64,000 bases of DNA from Myxococcus landrumus (GCF_017301635.1 NZ_CP071091.1:4600001-4664000), one strand, 5' to 3'. Shown: positions 34,648-44,282, counted from the first letter of the stretch. Notes: generated by a model not told the origin, from the sequence alone. Made by a program: numbers and translations.

Positions 34648-36048
34648 TCAGGAGACGGCGCGCTTCCCCTCGGGGTCGATGACCTGGTTGCCCTTGAACC
34701 AGTCGTGCTTGCCGTAGCGGTGCTCGGCGCGGTCCACGCCGCCGTAGTTCCCGGTGACGATGTCGGCCAGGTTCGCCAGGGACTCGGAGCCCTCGTTGTA
34801 ATACTTCGAGTGGTCTCCCATGTTGCTCTTGTCACCCCGGTCCGCGGCCTCGGCGGTGAAGCGCTTCGCGCCGAACTTGTTCTCGCTGGGGTCCTGGCCC
34901 AGCGGGTCCCCCGGCAGGTTGCTGCCGTTCAGCCATGACACGAAGTCCTTGCTGGCCGAGCCAGACCAGACATGGCCATTGGAGAGCTGGGGCTCGTAGT
35001 CCTTCACGGACTTCGCGCTGCCCGCGCCCGGGCTGCCGATGAGCACCAGGTCATCCGCCTGGAGGTTGTTCTTGTCCGCCGCGATGGAGGCCGTGGTGCT
35101 GCCATAGCTGTGGCCGATGACCGTCAGATGCGGCTGGTTGCCTTCACGGCTGGCGCGGATGCCGGCCACGTCCGAGGCCAGCAGCTTCGCCCCATTCTCC
35201 GCGGCGTTGTCGGAGGCCACGTTCTGGAAGCCCGGCGCGTCGTAGCCCATCCAGGCGACAGTGGCGACCTCACCGCGCTGCGTGCCCGCGGCCTTGTGGA
35301 GCCGCAGCGCATCGCTGGTGATGTTGTCCATGTAGCCCCGAACATCCGAGTTCAACCCCGGCACGCTGACGGACACGTGCTTCGCCGTGTCCAGGTTGCC
35401 CGCGACGATGGCCGCGCGCCCCTCACCCTTGACGAAGGAGGAGTCGTAGACGAGCAACTGCGCGGAGCCCGCTTCCTTCGCCGTGCGCTCGAGCTGCTTC
35501 TGGACCGCGTTCGCGTTCTCCAGCTGGTGCTGCTTCTCCTGGGAGAGGAACTTCTCGGGCGGGTCGCTCTTGGCGCTGCCGGGGCGCAGCGCGTCCCGGA
35601 GCTTGTCGCCCAGCGACATGTTGTCCAGGTAGTTCGCCTTGGCCTGCTTCGCCTCGGCGTTGAGCTGGGTGATTTCATTCTTCAGCTGCACGCGGTTCGC
35701 GCTGTCGCGCACGGAGGCCGGCAGCCCATCCATGGAGCCGACCTTCTTGGGGTCCGCGCTGATGGCCTGCATCTGCTCCGTCGGGGACAACCCCTTCCAC
35801 CATCCCGCGCGCGCCTTCGGGTCCGCGGGAGCTCCGTCCAGCGCGCCCGCGACAGCCTGGGTCTTCTCCCCTGTGAGCTTCTCCCCGGCCACCTTCTTCG
35901 GCCCCTCGAAGGCGGTCAGCGTCTGGAGGGGCTTCTGCGCGACGTCCTTCACCTTGTCCACGGCCTTCTCGGTGACGACCTTCGCGGCTTCGATGCGACG
36001 ACGGGCAGCCTCGGCTGCGTTGCGCTGAATGGATGCGATTCCGGCCAT
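34648..36048 (-). CDS. DUF1023-like alpha/beta hydrolase with helical N-terminus
   Basis: A 466-residue protein without a signal peptide. Residues 1-60 are rich in Ala, Lys and Val and predicted helical (KVVTEKAVDKVKDVAQK); a second helical stretch spans about 115-205. The C-terminal half resembles the DUF1023 (PF06259) hydrolases, with elbow IGHSYGST near 310, Asp in NLPGDPLGQD and His in GDHSKYYNEG. In actinobacteria this domain is found in secreted proteins. Here an unknown gene with a similar helical start lies just upstream on the same strand. A secreted enzyme or effector is possible; no immunity gene was found. Confidence 0.7.
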   Translation of the reverse strand: MAGIASIQRNAAEAARRRIEAAKVVTEKAVDKVKDVAQKPLQTLTAFEGPKKVAGEKLTGEKTQAVAGALDGAPADPKARAGWWKGLSPTEQMQAISADPKKVGSMDGLPASVRDSANRVQLKNEITQLNAEAKQAKANYLDNMSLGDKLRDALRPGSAKSDPPEKFLSQEKQHQLENANAVQKQLERTAKEAGSAQLLVYDSSFVKGEGRAAIVAGNLDTAKHVSVSVPGLNSDVRGYMDNITSDALRLHKAAGTQRGEVATVAWMGYDAPGFQNVASDNAAENGAKLLASDVAGIRASREGNQPHLTVIGHSYGSTTASIAADKNNLQADDLVLIGSPGAGSAKSVKDYEPQLSNGHVWSGSASKDFVSWLNGSNLPGDPLGQDPSENKFGAKRFTAEAADRGDKSNMGDHSKYYNEGSESLANLADIVTGNYGGVDRAEHRYGKHDWFKGNQVIDPEGKRAVS

Positions 36049-36146
36049 GACATCGCCTCAGGAGGTAGGGGGATGATGAATCATCGGAGAACGTGAGAAA
36101 TTGTTTCCTGATGTCTGGGAATCAGCGACACGCCCCTGAAACACGA

Positions 36147-36180
36147 AGGCCCGGGGTCGCACGTGGCGACCACCGGGCCT
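36147..36180 (-). terminator. Strong GC hairpin, probable terminator
   Basis: Left arm AGGCCCGGGGTCGC pairs with GCGACC-A-CCGGGCCT (one bulged A) around a five-base loop. It begins 24 bases beyond the stop of the minus-strand unknown gene (36204). No run of T follows, as is usual in this GC-rich genome. Confidence 0.55.
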
Positions 36181-36203
36181 CGAGTCAGCGGAGTGAGCAA
36201 CGA

Positions 36204-37214
36204 CTACTTGTTGGGGTTGTCCACGCCGTTGTTCGTCCAGGTGTAGCGCTGAATCCAGTCACCGCCGATGCCCACGCCCTGCTCGCGCTTGCGGTCATCC
36301 ACGAGCGACTTGGGCAGGCCCTTCTCCTGGAAGGTGGCGGGAACACGCGTGCCCGACTCGAAGTGCGAGTTGTTGACGACCTCGTAGCTGAGGTTCGGCT
36401 TACCCGTCTTCTCGTCGATGCCGGTGCACGTCACCTGGGTGCGGTACGAGCCGATGAACCACTCCAGCGACGTGTGCTTGTTCTTGCTGTTCTCCGCGGT
36501 GTCGGGGCCGGCGAACACGTAGAGCGCCTTGTCCGTCACTTCCTTGCTGGCGCCCGCGGGAGGGAAGGTGTCACCCGGCTTCGGGTTCGGGTACATCTTG
36601 AAGAACTCTTCGGTCACCTTCTGCTGGTGGGGGCGGCCCGCCAGGTCATCCGTGTAGGCATTGTTGCTGACGTTGACGCGGTCGGTGCCATCGGCCGTCT
36701 TGTCCCAGGTGCCCAGGTCCTTGGGCTTCTCCTCCAGCAGCCACGTGCCCCACAGCTTCGGCCAGTCGCCCTTGAGCTTCTGTCCCGTCTGAGGGTCCGT
36801 GGTGCGGGTGATGCCCTCCAGGTCCACCTTGCCCAGCGTCTTCAGACCCTGCGTGAGCGAGGAGTCCTTGCCGGCAATCAGCTCGGACGTCTTGGCCAGC
36901 GCGTCCACGCCGACTTCGGCGGCCTTCACCAGCTGGTTCGCCGCGCCGTCGGGCAGCAGCGAGGTGGCGCCGTGGTAGGCCACGCGCAGGCCGCCCTGGA
37001 GGGCGTCGCGGGCCAGGTCCTTGGGGTCCGTCACGGCCTTCTTGAGCGTGTCCGTGACGGGGTTGTGCTTCACGTCCTCGAAGACGTCCTTCGTGGTGTC
37101 CACGACGGCCTTCTTCACGTCCTTCGCCTTGTCGACGACGGTGTCCTTCACATCGTTGACAGTCGACGTCACCTTCCGCTTCACATCACTGAAGCTAGGG
37201 ATACCGAGACCCAT
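36204..37214 (-). CDS. Unknown protein with amphipathic helical N-terminus
   Basis: A 336-residue protein that I do not recognise. The first 60 residues contain a heptad-like Lys/Asp/Val pattern (VKDTVVDKAKDVKKAVVD), followed by a small-residue-rich region to about 120 and then a globular C-terminal part rich in Trp, Asn and Thr (DWPKLWGTWLLEE, SLEWFIGSYRTQVTC). There is no signal peptide or membrane helix. Its N-terminal style matches the neighbouring DUF1023-like protein, so the two may be exported by the same route. It has its own promoter region (73 bases after the transporter gene) and terminator. Confidence 0.6.
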   Translation of the reverse strand: MGLGIPSFSDVKRKVTSTVNDVKDTVVDKAKDVKKAVVDTTKDVFEDVKHNPVTDTLKKAVTDPKDLARDALQGGLRVAYHGATSLLPDGAANQLVKAAEVGVDALAKTSELIAGKDSSLTQGLKTLGKVDLEGITRTTDPQTGQKLKGDWPKLWGTWLLEEKPKDLGTWDKTADGTDRVNVSNNAYTDDLAGRPHQQKVTEEFFKMYPNPKPGDTFPPAGASKEVTDKALYVFAGPDTAENSKNKHTSLEWFIGSYRTQVTCTGIDEKTGKPNLSYEVVNNSHFESGTRVPATFQEKGLPKSLVDDRKREQGVGIGGDWIQRYTWTNNGVDNPNK

Positions 37215-37286
37215 GGGGTGAACCTCTCTGGAATTGGCAGCAACGACCTATGCTGGAGTTATCGCCCCAAGGGTCCTGGTTGTTTC

Positions 37287-39089
37287 TTACAAATCGAGAC
37301 CCCTGATTTCTTTCGAGGAACGAGGCGCGGGCCCCCGCTCACGCGCGCCCAGGTGCCATCCCTTGGCGCGCTCCTGCTCACGCCAGAGCGAGGCATACAG
37401 GCCGTCGCGCTTCAGCAACGCATCGTGCGTGCCGCGCTCCGTCACCTGCCCCTGGTCCAGCACGACAATCTGGTGGGCGCGGCGCACGGTCCGCAGGCGG
37501 TGGGCGATGACGACGACCGTCTTGTGGCGAACGAGCTCGTCGATGGCCCGCTGAATCTCCGCCTCCGCGGAGGCATCGACCGAGGACGTGGCCTCATCCA
37601 GCAGGATGATGGGGGCATCCTTGAGGATGGCCCGCGCGATGGACAGCCGCTGCCGCTCTCCGCCCGACAGCGAGCCGCCATCCTCGGAGAGCACCGTGTC
37701 GTAGCCCTGGGGGAGCTTCTGGATGAAGTCGTGCGCCCTGGCTGCACGGGCGGCGCGCTCCACCTCCTCGCGGGGGGCGTCCGGCCGTCCCACGCGGAGG
37801 TTGTCGAGCACCGTCCCGGAGAAGAGGACGACGTCCTGGAACACCATCGAGATGTGCCGGTGGAGTTCCTCGAAGGGGATGTCCCGGATGTCGACGCCGC
37901 CCACGCGAATGGCGCCTTGTCCCCGGGGGATGTCCCACAGTCGCGCGACCAGGTGCACCAGCGTCGACTTACCCGAGCCGGAGGCCCCGACAATCGCGCT
38001 GAGCGAACGTTCGGGAAAATCGACGGAGACATTCTTGAGCACCCGCTCGCCTTCGTAGGCGAAGGAGATGTCCTCCACCGCCACGTCGAAGCGTGAGCCG
38101 GGGGAGGCCGGCGTGGAGGGCTCGCTCAGCGGCGGCTCCGCCATGAGCCGGTCCACCCGCTCCAGCGCACGCTGGGAGCCGCGCAGCATCAGGAGCGCCA
38201 CTCCCAGCTCGGCGACCTGACGTGTCACCCCCACGCTCACCACCAGGAAGACCAGGAGCGTCCCCGGCGCGAGCGTCCCCTCGAAGGCCAGCGTGCTGCC
38301 CACGAAGGCCACGACGACGAAGCCCGCCTCCACCAGGAAGCCGAACACGGACAGCAGCGGTGAAGGCGTCACCTCCGCGCGGATGAGCGCGTCGCGCAGC
38401 TTCTCCATCGACTTGACGAAGCGCTGGTAGACCTCGCCGTGGCGACCAAAGGCCCGAAGCACGGCGATGCCCTGCACGTACTCGACGATGCGCGCATTCA
38501 CATCCGCCGTCGCCTCGAGCACGGCCGTGATTTCCCGCACGAAGATGGGCGTGGTGGCCACCAGGACGGCGAGCGCCAGGGGCAGCACCGCGAAGATGGC
38601 CAGCCCCAGGCGGATATCCAGGAAGCACAACCCCACGCCCACCAGCATGGGCAGCGCGAAGGTCGCGGCGAAGACTCCGGTGATGTGGGACCAGATGTCT
38701 TCGACGAGCGCGAGGTCCGTCGTGATGATGCCCGCGAGCTCCCCTCCCCGGCGCTGGGTGAAGAACCCCATGGGCAGCCGCCGCAGGTGGTCCGCCGCGC
38801 GGATGCGCGCCTGCCCCATCAGCGCGTGCGCCGCGATGAAGATGTCGGACATCGCCACGCGCGAGCACACCAGGCGCAACACCACGGAGAGGAGGATGCC
38901 CACCGTCACCCAGGCGGTCATCGTCAACGTCAGCCCGCGCTCCAGCGCCGCGCGGACGAAGGTGAGCACCAGCGCATAGGGGATGGCCGTCGCGATGGCT
39001 TCGATGAAGGCGAAGACGAAGCCTCGGCGCAGGCGCGCTTCCTTCCGGCCCGCGAGGCGCTCCCCCAGCGAGAAGAGCTCTCCCATCAT
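37287..39089 (-). CDS. ABC transporter, fused membrane and ATPase domains (IrtB/YbtQ-like)
   Basis: A 600-residue half-transporter. Start is the ATG at 39089, which overlaps the stop of the preceding gene (ATGA); a longer upstream frame is a shadow of that gene. Six membrane helices lie in about 1-300. The nucleotide-binding domain has Walker A GASGSGKST near 375, signature LSGGERQ near 475, Walker B with DEATSS, and an H-loop in AHRLR. Together with the gene before it, it should form a heterodimer in the inner membrane. The pair looks like siderophore-related IrtAB/YbtPQ transporters, and the Fur box in front supports iron control. Confidence 0.88.
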   Translation of the reverse strand: MMGELFSLGERLAGRKEARLRRGFVFAFIEAIATAIPYALVLTFVRAALERGLTLTMTAWVTVGILLSVVLRLVCSRVAMSDIFIAAHALMGQARIRAADHLRRLPMGFFTQRRGGELAGIITTDLALVEDIWSHITGVFAATFALPMLVGVGLCFLDIRLGLAIFAVLPLALAVLVATTPIFVREITAVLEATADVNARIVEYVQGIAVLRAFGRHGEVYQRFVKSMEKLRDALIRAEVTPSPLLSVFGFLVEAGFVVVAFVGSTLAFEGTLAPGTLLVFLVVSVGVTRQVAELGVALLMLRGSQRALERVDRLMAEPPLSEPSTPASPGSRFDVAVEDISFAYEGERVLKNVSVDFPERSLSAIVGASGSGKSTLVHLVARLWDIPRGQGAIRVGGVDIRDIPFEELHRHISMVFQDVVLFSGTVLDNLRVGRPDAPREEVERAARAARAHDFIQKLPQGYDTVLSEDGGSLSGGERQRLSIARAILKDAPIILLDEATSSVDASAEAEIQRAIDELVRHKTVVVIAHRLRTVRRAHQIVVLDQGQVTERGTHDALLKRDGLYASLWREQERAKGWHLGARERGPAPRSSKEIRGLDL

Positions 39090-40897
39090 GACGCCACCTC
39101 CATGCCACCAGACGTCCGCGCGTCCGCGCCCCCCAGCGTCCAGTCCTGTGCATCCGAATGGCTGGCCCACAGCCGTTGATAGAGCGAGCAGCGGGACAGC
39201 AGCTCCTCGTGCGTGCCCTGGTCCCGCACCGCGCCGCCCTCCAGCACGACGATGTGGTCCGCGGTGGCGATGGTGGACAGCCGATGGGCGACCACCATCA
39301 CCGTGCGGCCCTCACACAGCTCCGACAGGGCCTCCTGGATGCGCGCCTCGTTCTCCGGGTCCGCGAACGCGGTGGCCTCGTCGAGCAACAGCACCGGGGC
39401 GTCCTTGAGCAGCGCGCGGGCGATGGACAGCCGCTGCTTCTCTCCGCCAGAGAGCCGGGCACCTCGCTCGCCAAGCATCGTGTCGTAGCCCTGGGGCAGC
39501 GCGCGGATGAAGTCATGGGCCCGCGCGGCGCGGCACGCTGCCTCCAGCTGTGCCTCCGTGGCGTCCGCCCGTCCCAGGCGCAGGTTGTCGCGCACGGTGC
39601 CGTGAAAGAGGAACACGTCCTGGAACACCATCGAGACACGCGAGAGCAGTTGCTCGAGTGGCAGCTCGCGCACGTCCACGCCGCCCAGCTCCACCGCGCC
39701 GCCCGTCGCTTCCCACAACCGGGGCACCAGCTTCACGAGCGTCGACTTGCCAGCACCCGACGGGCCGACGAGCGCGGTCACCTTGCCCGCCGGCGCGTCG
39801 AAGGTGACCTGGTGCAGCACGTCCGGTCCGGCCTCGTCGTAGCGGAAGTCCACCTGCCGGAAGCAGAGGCCGTCGTGGGCGGGAACCCGGGTGCCCGCGC
39901 GGTCCTCCAGGTCCGGGGTGAGCAGAATCTCGCGGATGCGCGCGTTGCCCACCTGGACCTTCTCCACGTTCCCCCACGCGAACATCAACCGCATCATCGA
40001 CATCAGGAGCTGAGGGCCCAGCACCAGGAACAACACCAGCTCCTCCAGCGACAGCTCCCCCTTCGAGTAGAGCCATCCACCCGCGGGCACGAGGAAGACC
40101 AGGCTGGAGCCGATGAGCGCGCCGAACGCGCCATAGCCTCGCCCGTTGGTGCGCATGAAGCCCTCCATCCAGTTCAGCCCCTCCTGGATGGAGCGCGACA
40201 ATTCGCCGAAGCGGGCGGCGGAGAGACCGAAGGTCTTGATGACCTTGATGCCCCGGATGTACTCGAGCAGCGCCGAGTTCATGCGGTGCTGAATCGCATT
40301 CCACTGCACATGGGCGTCGGCGCCATCGCGCATCGTGTACGCCATGGCCCCCACCGCGAACGGGGCCACGATGATGCTGGCAATCGCCATCCGCCAGTCC
40401 ACCCACACCAGCGCGATGGCGGTGGCGAGCGGGACGACCACCGCGGCCACCGCGTCCGGGAAGTTGTGGGCGACGAACGACTCCACCTGGTTCACGTCGT
40501 CCATCAGCGTCGTCTTGAGCGAACCCGTCGTCCGGCGGCTGAAGAACGACAGCGGCACCGCGCCCAGCTTGTGGGCGATTCTCAGGCGCAGGTCATGGAG
40601 GATGCGGAACGCGGCGACGTGCGCGAGCACCGTCGAGCCCGCAACAAACGTGTAGCGGAGCAGCAGCGCCCCCACGGCCACCAGCGCCAGGGTGCGGACC
40701 TCGTCCAACCGGGGCGGCTGCGCGTAGATGGCCGTCGCCATGCGAGAGACGACGAAGAAGGGCACCAGCCCCAGCGCCGCGGCCACCGACGCACTCAGCG
40801 CCGACACCCCCACCAGCGACCCCTGTAACCCCAACAGCCGCAGCAACCCCGCCAACCCCGGGGGTGGCGGATTCGGCCCTTCCGCGGGCACAGCCAT
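39086..40897 (-). CDS. ABC transporter, fused membrane and ATPase domains (IrtA/YbtP-like)
   Basis: A 603-residue half-transporter and first gene of the pair. The membrane part has an intact coupling region, FSRRTTGSLKTTLMDDVNQ. The ATPase has Walker A GPSGAGKST near 375, signature LSGGEKQ and Walker B with DEATAFADP, where Ala-Phe replaces the Ser-Ser of many exporters. This change also occurs in YbtP/IrtA-like siderophore importers, which have an exporter fold but act in uptake. The siderophore-binding domain of mycobacterial IrtA is absent. A Fur-box match lies 29 bases before the start codon. Confidence 0.88.
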   Translation of the reverse strand: MAVPAEGPNPPPPGLAGLLRLLGLQGSLVGVSALSASVAAALGLVPFFVVSRMATAIYAQPPRLDEVRTLALVAVGALLLRYTFVAGSTVLAHVAAFRILHDLRLRIAHKLGAVPLSFFSRRTTGSLKTTLMDDVNQVESFVAHNFPDAVAAVVVPLATAIALVWVDWRMAIASIIVAPFAVGAMAYTMRDGADAHVQWNAIQHRMNSALLEYIRGIKVIKTFGLSAARFGELSRSIQEGLNWMEGFMRTNGRGYGAFGALIGSSLVFLVPAGGWLYSKGELSLEELVLFLVLGPQLLMSMMRLMFAWGNVEKVQVGNARIREILLTPDLEDRAGTRVPAHDGLCFRQVDFRYDEAGPDVLHQVTFDAPAGKVTALVGPSGAGKSTLVKLVPRLWEATGGAVELGGVDVRELPLEQLLSRVSMVFQDVFLFHGTVRDNLRLGRADATEAQLEAACRAARAHDFIRALPQGYDTMLGERGARLSGGEKQRLSIARALLKDAPVLLLDEATAFADPENEARIQEALSELCEGRTVMVVAHRLSTIATADHIVVLEGGAVRDQGTHEELLSRCSLYQRLWASHSDAQDWTLGGADARTSGGMEVAS

Positions 40898-40925
40898 GTG
40901 CGACCTCCAGCACTCCGTTTATTCC

Positions 40926-40944
40926 GATATTAATACTCATTATC
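40926..40944 (-). promoter_or_regulatory. Fur box
   Basis: On the minus strand the 19 bases read GATAATGAGTATTAATATC, equal to the Fur consensus GATAATGATAATCATTATC at 15 of 19 positions. The block is strikingly AT-rich for this genome. It lies just upstream of the transporter pair, so iron-bound Fur should repress it. The divergent desaturase start is about 195 bases away. Confidence 0.8.
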
Positions 40945-41137
40945 AATTTCAATCCAGAACTCCAGAGGTCCAGTCGTACATGCAGGGCCTTGGTCTCCTG
41001 GGGTGGAATAGGGGGAGTGGTACCTGGACCCCCACTGTTCCAGGGAGTAATGTTCTCGGTAGCACTTCGCGAGGCGCCCGGAGTTTCAGCACCAGCGCCA
41101 CGACGTTCTCACGCCCCCCCGCCCTGCGAAGGCATTC

Positions 41138-42172
41138 ATGTCATTTCTTGACCGCGTCCTCGAGCCGCCTAGCTACGGCTACGAGAAGAACGGGCAGGTC
41201 CATGTGCCGACGGCACAGACCATTGCCCGGGAGTTCTTCTCTCGCCTCAACATCTTCCGCACCCGCAAGAACTGGCTGGCTCTCGCTGGGTGGACCACGA
41301 CGCTGGGCCTGGGAATCCCGCTGACGCTGTCCTTCACCCACTTCTTCAACATCTGGTTCTGCCTCGCGGGCTTCGTCTACGGGATGGTGGTGCTGGGCAC
41401 ACACGGCACCATCTGGTTCCACCGCTACGCGACGCACCGCGCCTTCCAGTTCAAGAACGCCTTCTGGCGCGAGCTGTGTCGCAACCTCGTCGTGAAGACC
41501 ATCTCCGAGGAGGTGTATGTCATTTCTCACCACGTCCACCACGCCAAGGCCGAGCAGCCGGGCGACCCCTACAACGTGAAGGCGGGCTGGCTGTATTGCT
41601 TCCTCGCGGACGTCAACCATCAGGGCATCCACCGGGACTTGAACCCCAAGGACTACGGCCAGCTCTGCAAGCTGATGGACCATACGGGCGTGCGCTTGAA
41701 CAGCCATGCCCAGTACTTGAAGTGGGGCTCGCTGTGCCATCCCGCGTGGACGGTGCTGCACTTCCTGCTGAACTGGGCGGCCTGGTACGGAATCTTCTTC
41801 CTGGTGGGCGGGCACGCGCTGGCGCTCGCGCTCTTTGGCTGGGCGGGCGTGTGGGTGGTGGGCGTGCGGACGTTCAACTACGACGGCCACGGAGGAGGAA
41901 AGGACCGCCGGCGCGACGGGATTGATTTCAACCGGAAGGACATGTCCATCAACCAGCGCTGGCCAGGGCTCATCACCGGCGAGTGGCACAACAACCACCA
42001 CCTCTATCCGCATGGAGCGAGGGCGGGCTTCCTGCCGTACCAGTTCGACCCGGCGTGGCACGTCATCCGGTTCGGCTGGAGGATTGGAGCCGTCAGCACG
42101 TATCGGGACTTCCAGGAGGACTTCCTGGAGCGTCACTACCGTCCGTGGCTGGCGGCCCAGAAGCAGGCGTGA
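41138..42172 (+). CDS. Membrane fatty acid desaturase (acyl-CoA delta-9 type)
   Basis: A 344-residue membrane di-iron enzyme. The three histidine boxes are present: HRYATH near 92-97, HHVHH near 128-132 and HNNHH near 285-289, the spacing of stearoyl-CoA-type desaturases. Hydrophobic helices flank the boxes (about 50-90, 205-250). It places a cis double bond in membrane acyl chains using oxygen and an electron donor not encoded here. An imperfect inverted repeat near 41004-41047 lies in its leader. The Fur box of the divergent transporters is about 195 bases upstream; as an iron enzyme, co-control is conceivable. Confidence 0.88.
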   Translation: MSFLDRVLEPPSYGYEKNGQVHVPTAQTIAREFFSRLNIFRTRKNWLALAGWTTTLGLGIPLTLSFTHFFNIWFCLAGFVYGMVVLGTHGTIWFHRYATHRAFQFKNAFWRELCRNLVVKTISEEVYVISHHVHHAKAEQPGDPYNVKAGWLYCFLADVNHQGIHRDLNPKDYGQLCKLMDHTGVRLNSHAQYLKWGSLCHPAWTVLHFLLNWAAWYGIFFLVGGHALALALFGWAGVWVVGVRTFNYDGHGGGKDRRRDGIDFNRKDMSINQRWPGLITGEWHNNHHLYPHGARAGFLPYQFDPAWHVIRFGWRIGAVSTYRDFQEDFLERHYRPWLAAQKQA

Positions 42173-42218
42173 GTCACGGCTATGCCTCCTCTGCGCCCTG
42201 CGCTAGCCTGGGTGTCGC

Positions 42219-42968
42219 ATGGCGACAGAGAAGGCGCTGCTCCTCATCGCGGATATCGGCGGTTACACCCGCTTCATGAAACACCACCGCTTCAGCCTCG
42301 CGCATGCGCAGGACTCGGTGGCGCAGTTGCTCGAAGCCGTCATCGACGCCTCGGGCGGGCTGAAGCTGGCCAAGCTGGAAGGTGACGCGGCCTTCTTCTA
42401 CTCCGTCGGAGACGACTGCGGCGCGTTCGCCCGGCAGGTCGCGGACATCCGCCGCGCCTTCGTCGCGCGGCGCGAGAAGCTGATCGTCGACCGGATGTGT
42501 CAGTGCGATGGCTGCATGCAGGTGGGCATGCTGACGCTCAAGTTCGTCGCCCACCTGGGTGAGGTCGCCTTCCAGCGCGTGAAACACCTCACGGAGCTGG
42601 CGGGAGTGGACGTCATCCTGGTGCACCGGATGCTGAAGAACGACGTCCCGGTGTCCGAGTACCTCCTGATGACCGACGCCGTGCACGAGCGCATCCAGCC
42701 GGAGCTGCGCCAGCTGGCCCAGGGACTCGAGCACGAGTTCGAGGGCCTGGGCCGCACGACCACGCACTACATCGACCTCCACGTGAGTGGCGAGGAGCTC
42801 CCCGCTCCGCTGGCCCCGAAGCTGTCGCGCAGGCTGTGGAACAAGCTGGTGATGGAGGTGCGGACGCTGAAGTACGTGCTCGGCATCGAGAAGCCCTGCC
42901 AGGACTTCCGCAACGTCGAGATTGTCGACACACGGCCAACGTCGCACTCCCCTCCCCCGCGCACCTGA
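42219..42968 (+). CDS. DUF2652 family protein, class III nucleotidyl cyclase-like fold
   Basis: A 249-residue protein. The opening ALLLIADIGGYTRFM and the later LAKLEGDAAFFY place the acidic residues where class III adenylate cyclases bind metal, which is typical of DUF2652. A Cys-containing insertion (RMCQCDGCMQVGM) lies near 95. Cyclase activity is not established for this family and the transition-state residues are not obvious. It follows the desaturase by 46 bases and may be co-transcribed. Confidence 0.75.
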   Translation: MATEKALLLIADIGGYTRFMKHHRFSLAHAQDSVAQLLEAVIDASGGLKLAKLEGDAAFFYSVGDDCGAFARQVADIRRAFVARREKLIVDRMCQCDGCMQVGMLTLKFVAHLGEVAFQRVKHLTELAGVDVILVHRMLKNDVPVSEYLLMTDAVHERIQPELRQLAQGLEHEFEGLGRTTTHYIDLHVSGEELPAPLAPKLSRRLWNKLVMEVRTLKYVLGIEKPCQDFRNVEIVDTRPTSHSPPPRT

Positions 42969-43009
42969 GCGAGACATGCGGGCCCCCGGGCCGGAGCCGG
43001 AAGGACCTC

Positions 43010-44269
43010 ATGAAGAACCTCGACTGTGGACATGCCGCTCCCGCCGTGGGGCGCTGGTGCAAGCACCTGCTGGCCGACGAGGACGCCTCGTTCATCGTCC
43101 GCTTCACGGGGCAGGGCGTAGACCACGAGCTGCGGTGCGAGGCCTGTGACAAGGACGCAGCGGGCGCACGGGAGCCCGTGGCCATCTGCTCGGCCTGCCA
43201 CCACACGAAGATGGGCCGGGTCTTCGACCTGATGGCCATCCGGGGGCGCCCCGAGATTCGCACCCGGGAGACCGCGCTGCGCTTCGAGCACCGGGAGCTC
43301 CGCCTCCCTGCGCTCGCGGGCCGCACCCTCAAGGCCCTCACCGCCCTGGGGAGCGCCCCCCGCGTGGAGTGGCTCGCGGTGGACGAGCGCGGCGAGCTGC
43401 TCCGGCTGGACCTGGAGGAGGACACCGTCTCTCGCGTCGGCGCGGTCAGCGCGGAGTCGCTCGACCTCACGGCCGAGCTCGCGCTGCATGCGTCCGCGTG
43501 TGGCCGGTATGCGGCGGTGGTGAACAGCCGGGGGTCTCGCGGCGTGGTGGTGGAGCTGGCCTCTGGCGCGGTGAAGCTCGCGCTCGACCGGGGCGACTAC
43601 CATGTCGAGCACTGTGAGTTCTCCGTCGCCTTCTTCCGCGATGGCGACCGGACGCTCGTGGTGCATGCGACGGCGTGGAACCGGCTCGACGTGACGGACC
43701 CGGCGACGGGGGAGCTGTTGACCCGGCGCGAGCCGCACGAGCTCGACTACTTCCACTGCGGGCTGAAGGTGTCTCCGGACGGGGCCTGGCTCGTGGACGA
43801 CGGCTGGGTCTGGCATCCGGTGGGGATGCTGTCGAGCCTCTCGCTGCGCCGCTGGCTGCACGAGAACGTCTGGGAGTCGGAGGACGGCCCCTCCCGCAAG
43901 CTGCTGCGGGAGTGCGCCTATTACTGGGATGCGCCCTCGTACTTCGTCGGCCCGCGCACGCTGGTCACCTGGGGCTTTGGCGGGGACGCCGAGCACCTCA
44001 TCGATGCCGCGATGCTCTACGACGTCGAGTCGGGCAACCTGCTGCGCTGGTTCCCAGGTCCGCGGGGACAGTTCCACGGGGATGGGAACCTGCTGCTCGC
44101 GACGTCACAGGAGCAGGGCACCTGCGTCTGGGATATCGAGACAGGGGAGCGGCTCCACCAGGATGCCGCCCTGAAGCCCACGGCCTGGCATCCCTCCGCA
44201 CGACGCTTCCTGACGGTGCTGCCAGAAGGCGTCGTGCGTGAGAGTGTCCTGAGCGGCGCGGCGTGGTGA
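43010..44269 (+). CDS. Beta-propeller-like protein with Cys-rich N-terminus, unknown function
   Basis: A 419-residue protein. Start is the ATG at 43010 behind GGAAGGA; a longer frame overlaps the DUF2652 gene. Residues 1-75 hold Cys/His pairs (CGH, WCKH, CEACDKD, CSACHH) likely to bind metal. The rest looks like a WD40/YVTN-type propeller without strong repeat signatures (LDYFHCGLKVSPDGAWLVDD, GTCVWDIETGERL). No signal peptide is present. It ends 13 bases from the convergent sigma-factor gene. Confidence 0.65.
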   Translation: MKNLDCGHAAPAVGRWCKHLLADEDASFIVRFTGQGVDHELRCEACDKDAAGAREPVAICSACHHTKMGRVFDLMAIRGRPEIRTRETALRFEHRELRLPALAGRTLKALTALGSAPRVEWLAVDERGELLRLDLEEDTVSRVGAVSAESLDLTAELALHASACGRYAAVVNSRGSRGVVVELASGAVKLALDRGDYHVEHCEFSVAFFRDGDRTLVVHATAWNRLDVTDPATGELLTRREPHELDYFHCGLKVSPDGAWLVDDGWVWHPVGMLSSLSLRRWLHENVWESEDGPSRKLLRECAYYWDAPSYFVGPRTLVTWGFGGDAEHLIDAAMLYDVESGNLLRWFPGPRGQFHGDGNLLLATSQEQGTCVWDIETGERLHQDAALKPTAWHPSARRFLTVLPEGVVRESVLSGAAW

Positions 44270-44282
44270 GCACGCGCGGCGC

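Noticed and set aside
40864..41151. 95-codon frame between the transporter and desaturase genes
   Set aside because: It overlaps the Fur box and both gene starts, has no ribosome binding site and shows no coding character.
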